This document shows positions 63,960 to 64,000 of a DNA stretch of 64,000 bases, piece after piece. The position numbers were made by a program, and so were the translations under genes. A model generated the notes under the pieces. The model did not search any database and was not told the origin of the DNA. It was given only the letters and a program-made list of their open reading frames with translations. Within the stretch, counting starts at the first letter, position 1, and each line of letters starts with the position of its first letter. Source of the stretch: Haliotis asinina (taxonomy: Eukaryota; Mollusca; Gastropoda; Lepetellida; Haliotidae); contig NC_090295.1 in assembly GCF_037392515.1 (NCBI RefSeq), positions 13,721,001 through 13,785,000 of the forward strand, given 5' to 3'.

Positions 63960-64000
63960 GTCCCTGTAGCGCAGGGCATAGCGCGCTGGACTTCTAATCC
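63960..64000 (+). tRNA. tRNA-Arg-UCU: tRNA-Arg(UCU), copy 193, cut by window edge
   Basis: Only the first 41 bases are in the window. The D loop is AGGGCATA, so G19 is C, as in the degenerate class at 58427. The D stem is otherwise consensus. Confidence 0.85.

Larger units (their letters stand above)
1..64000 (+). repeat. tandem array of 325-bp tRNA-Arg(UCU) units
   Basis: The window is filled by 193 head-to-tail units. The usual spacing is 325 bp (73-bp tRNA plus about 252-bp spacer). Exceptions are 326 bp (one extra base, mostly after 53.8 kb), 324 or 319 bp (small spacer deletions at 3.4-6.7 kb and 47.9 kb), 264 bp (one hybrid unit at 20952) and 467 bp (a full unit plus a 142-bp truncated unit, 11 times). 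The spacer runs in order: T-run terminator, a stretch containing the conserved words ATGCCTTCACTTTG and ATATCATCACT, the CCTCCTACGG block, TATAATATCAC, GAGTGAAAGGAATATATGG, then GTCCTGGTCGTTGGTAG just before the gene. No spacer reaches 300 bp except the eleven that hold a truncated unit (394 bp). No mobile element, satellite of another type or protein gene interrupts the array, and both ends lie outside the window. Copy number depends on the assembly being right. Confidence 0.97.

Noticed and set aside
122-63969. The many 60-95 residue + strand reading frames
   Set aside because: They begin inside the tRNA T arm, recur only because the unit recurs, show no start context or domain, and change length with single spacer bases.
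1-64000. CRISPR array
   Set aside because: The repeat unit is 325 bp and conserved throughout, with no short repeat and unique spacers. The internal element is a tRNA gene.
1-64000. tRNA-derived SINE family
   Set aside because: Units are strictly head to tail with no poly-A or simple-repeat tail and no target-site duplications, and the tRNA part is intact with a T5 terminator right after it.
1-64000. Bacterial, phage or organelle tRNA cluster
   Set aside because: The gene does not encode CCA, has Pol III box A/B and T-run signals, and is one isoacceptor repeated rather than a mixed tRNA set.

Overview
The whole window is one head-to-tail tandem array of a roughly 325-bp unit. Each full unit holds one tRNA-Arg(UCU) gene of 73 bp on the + strand plus a spacer of about 252 bp. 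I count 193 tRNA copies by eye: 192 complete and one cut by the right edge. All lie on the same strand. I see no protein-coding gene, no unrelated sequence and neither end of the array.

The host is a eukaryote, most likely an animal. The tRNA does not encode CCA, has no intron, carries internal box A and box B promoters, and is followed by a T-run that fits RNA polymerase III termination. The mature sequence resembles the vertebrate-type tRNA-Arg-TCT family that begins GTCTCTG, as I recall it. I cannot name the species.

Layout, left to right. 1-3141: mostly consensus units, the first 142-bp truncated unit (2007-2148) and some weakened genes. 3142-7667: two copies of a 7-unit, 2263-bp block rich in D-stem and T-loop variants. 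7668-11567: near-consensus units with a 3-unit segment repeated 1625 bp apart. 11568-35108: a family of higher-order repeats based on six units (1950 bp) or five units plus one 142-bp truncated unit (1767 bp), marked by a G37/U38 anticodon-loop variant. 35109-43334: a 975-bp three-unit repeat and a segment copied 4834 bp away. 43335-53871: a mosaic of haplotypes from elsewhere in the window. 53872-64000: the most diverged family, with many 326-bp units, A/T changes in the spacer, and several tRNA copies that have lost conserved tertiary or acceptor-stem pairs.

About 113 of the 192 complete genes match the consensus exactly by eye. The others fall into a few recurring variant classes, and these recur in phase with the higher-order repeats. 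That pattern points to repeated unequal exchange or gene conversion rather than independent mutation. One exchange junction can be placed within about 45 bp (21063-21107). The many 60-95 residue reading frames arise because one frame through the tRNA 3' half and spacer happens to be open. I treat them as artefacts.
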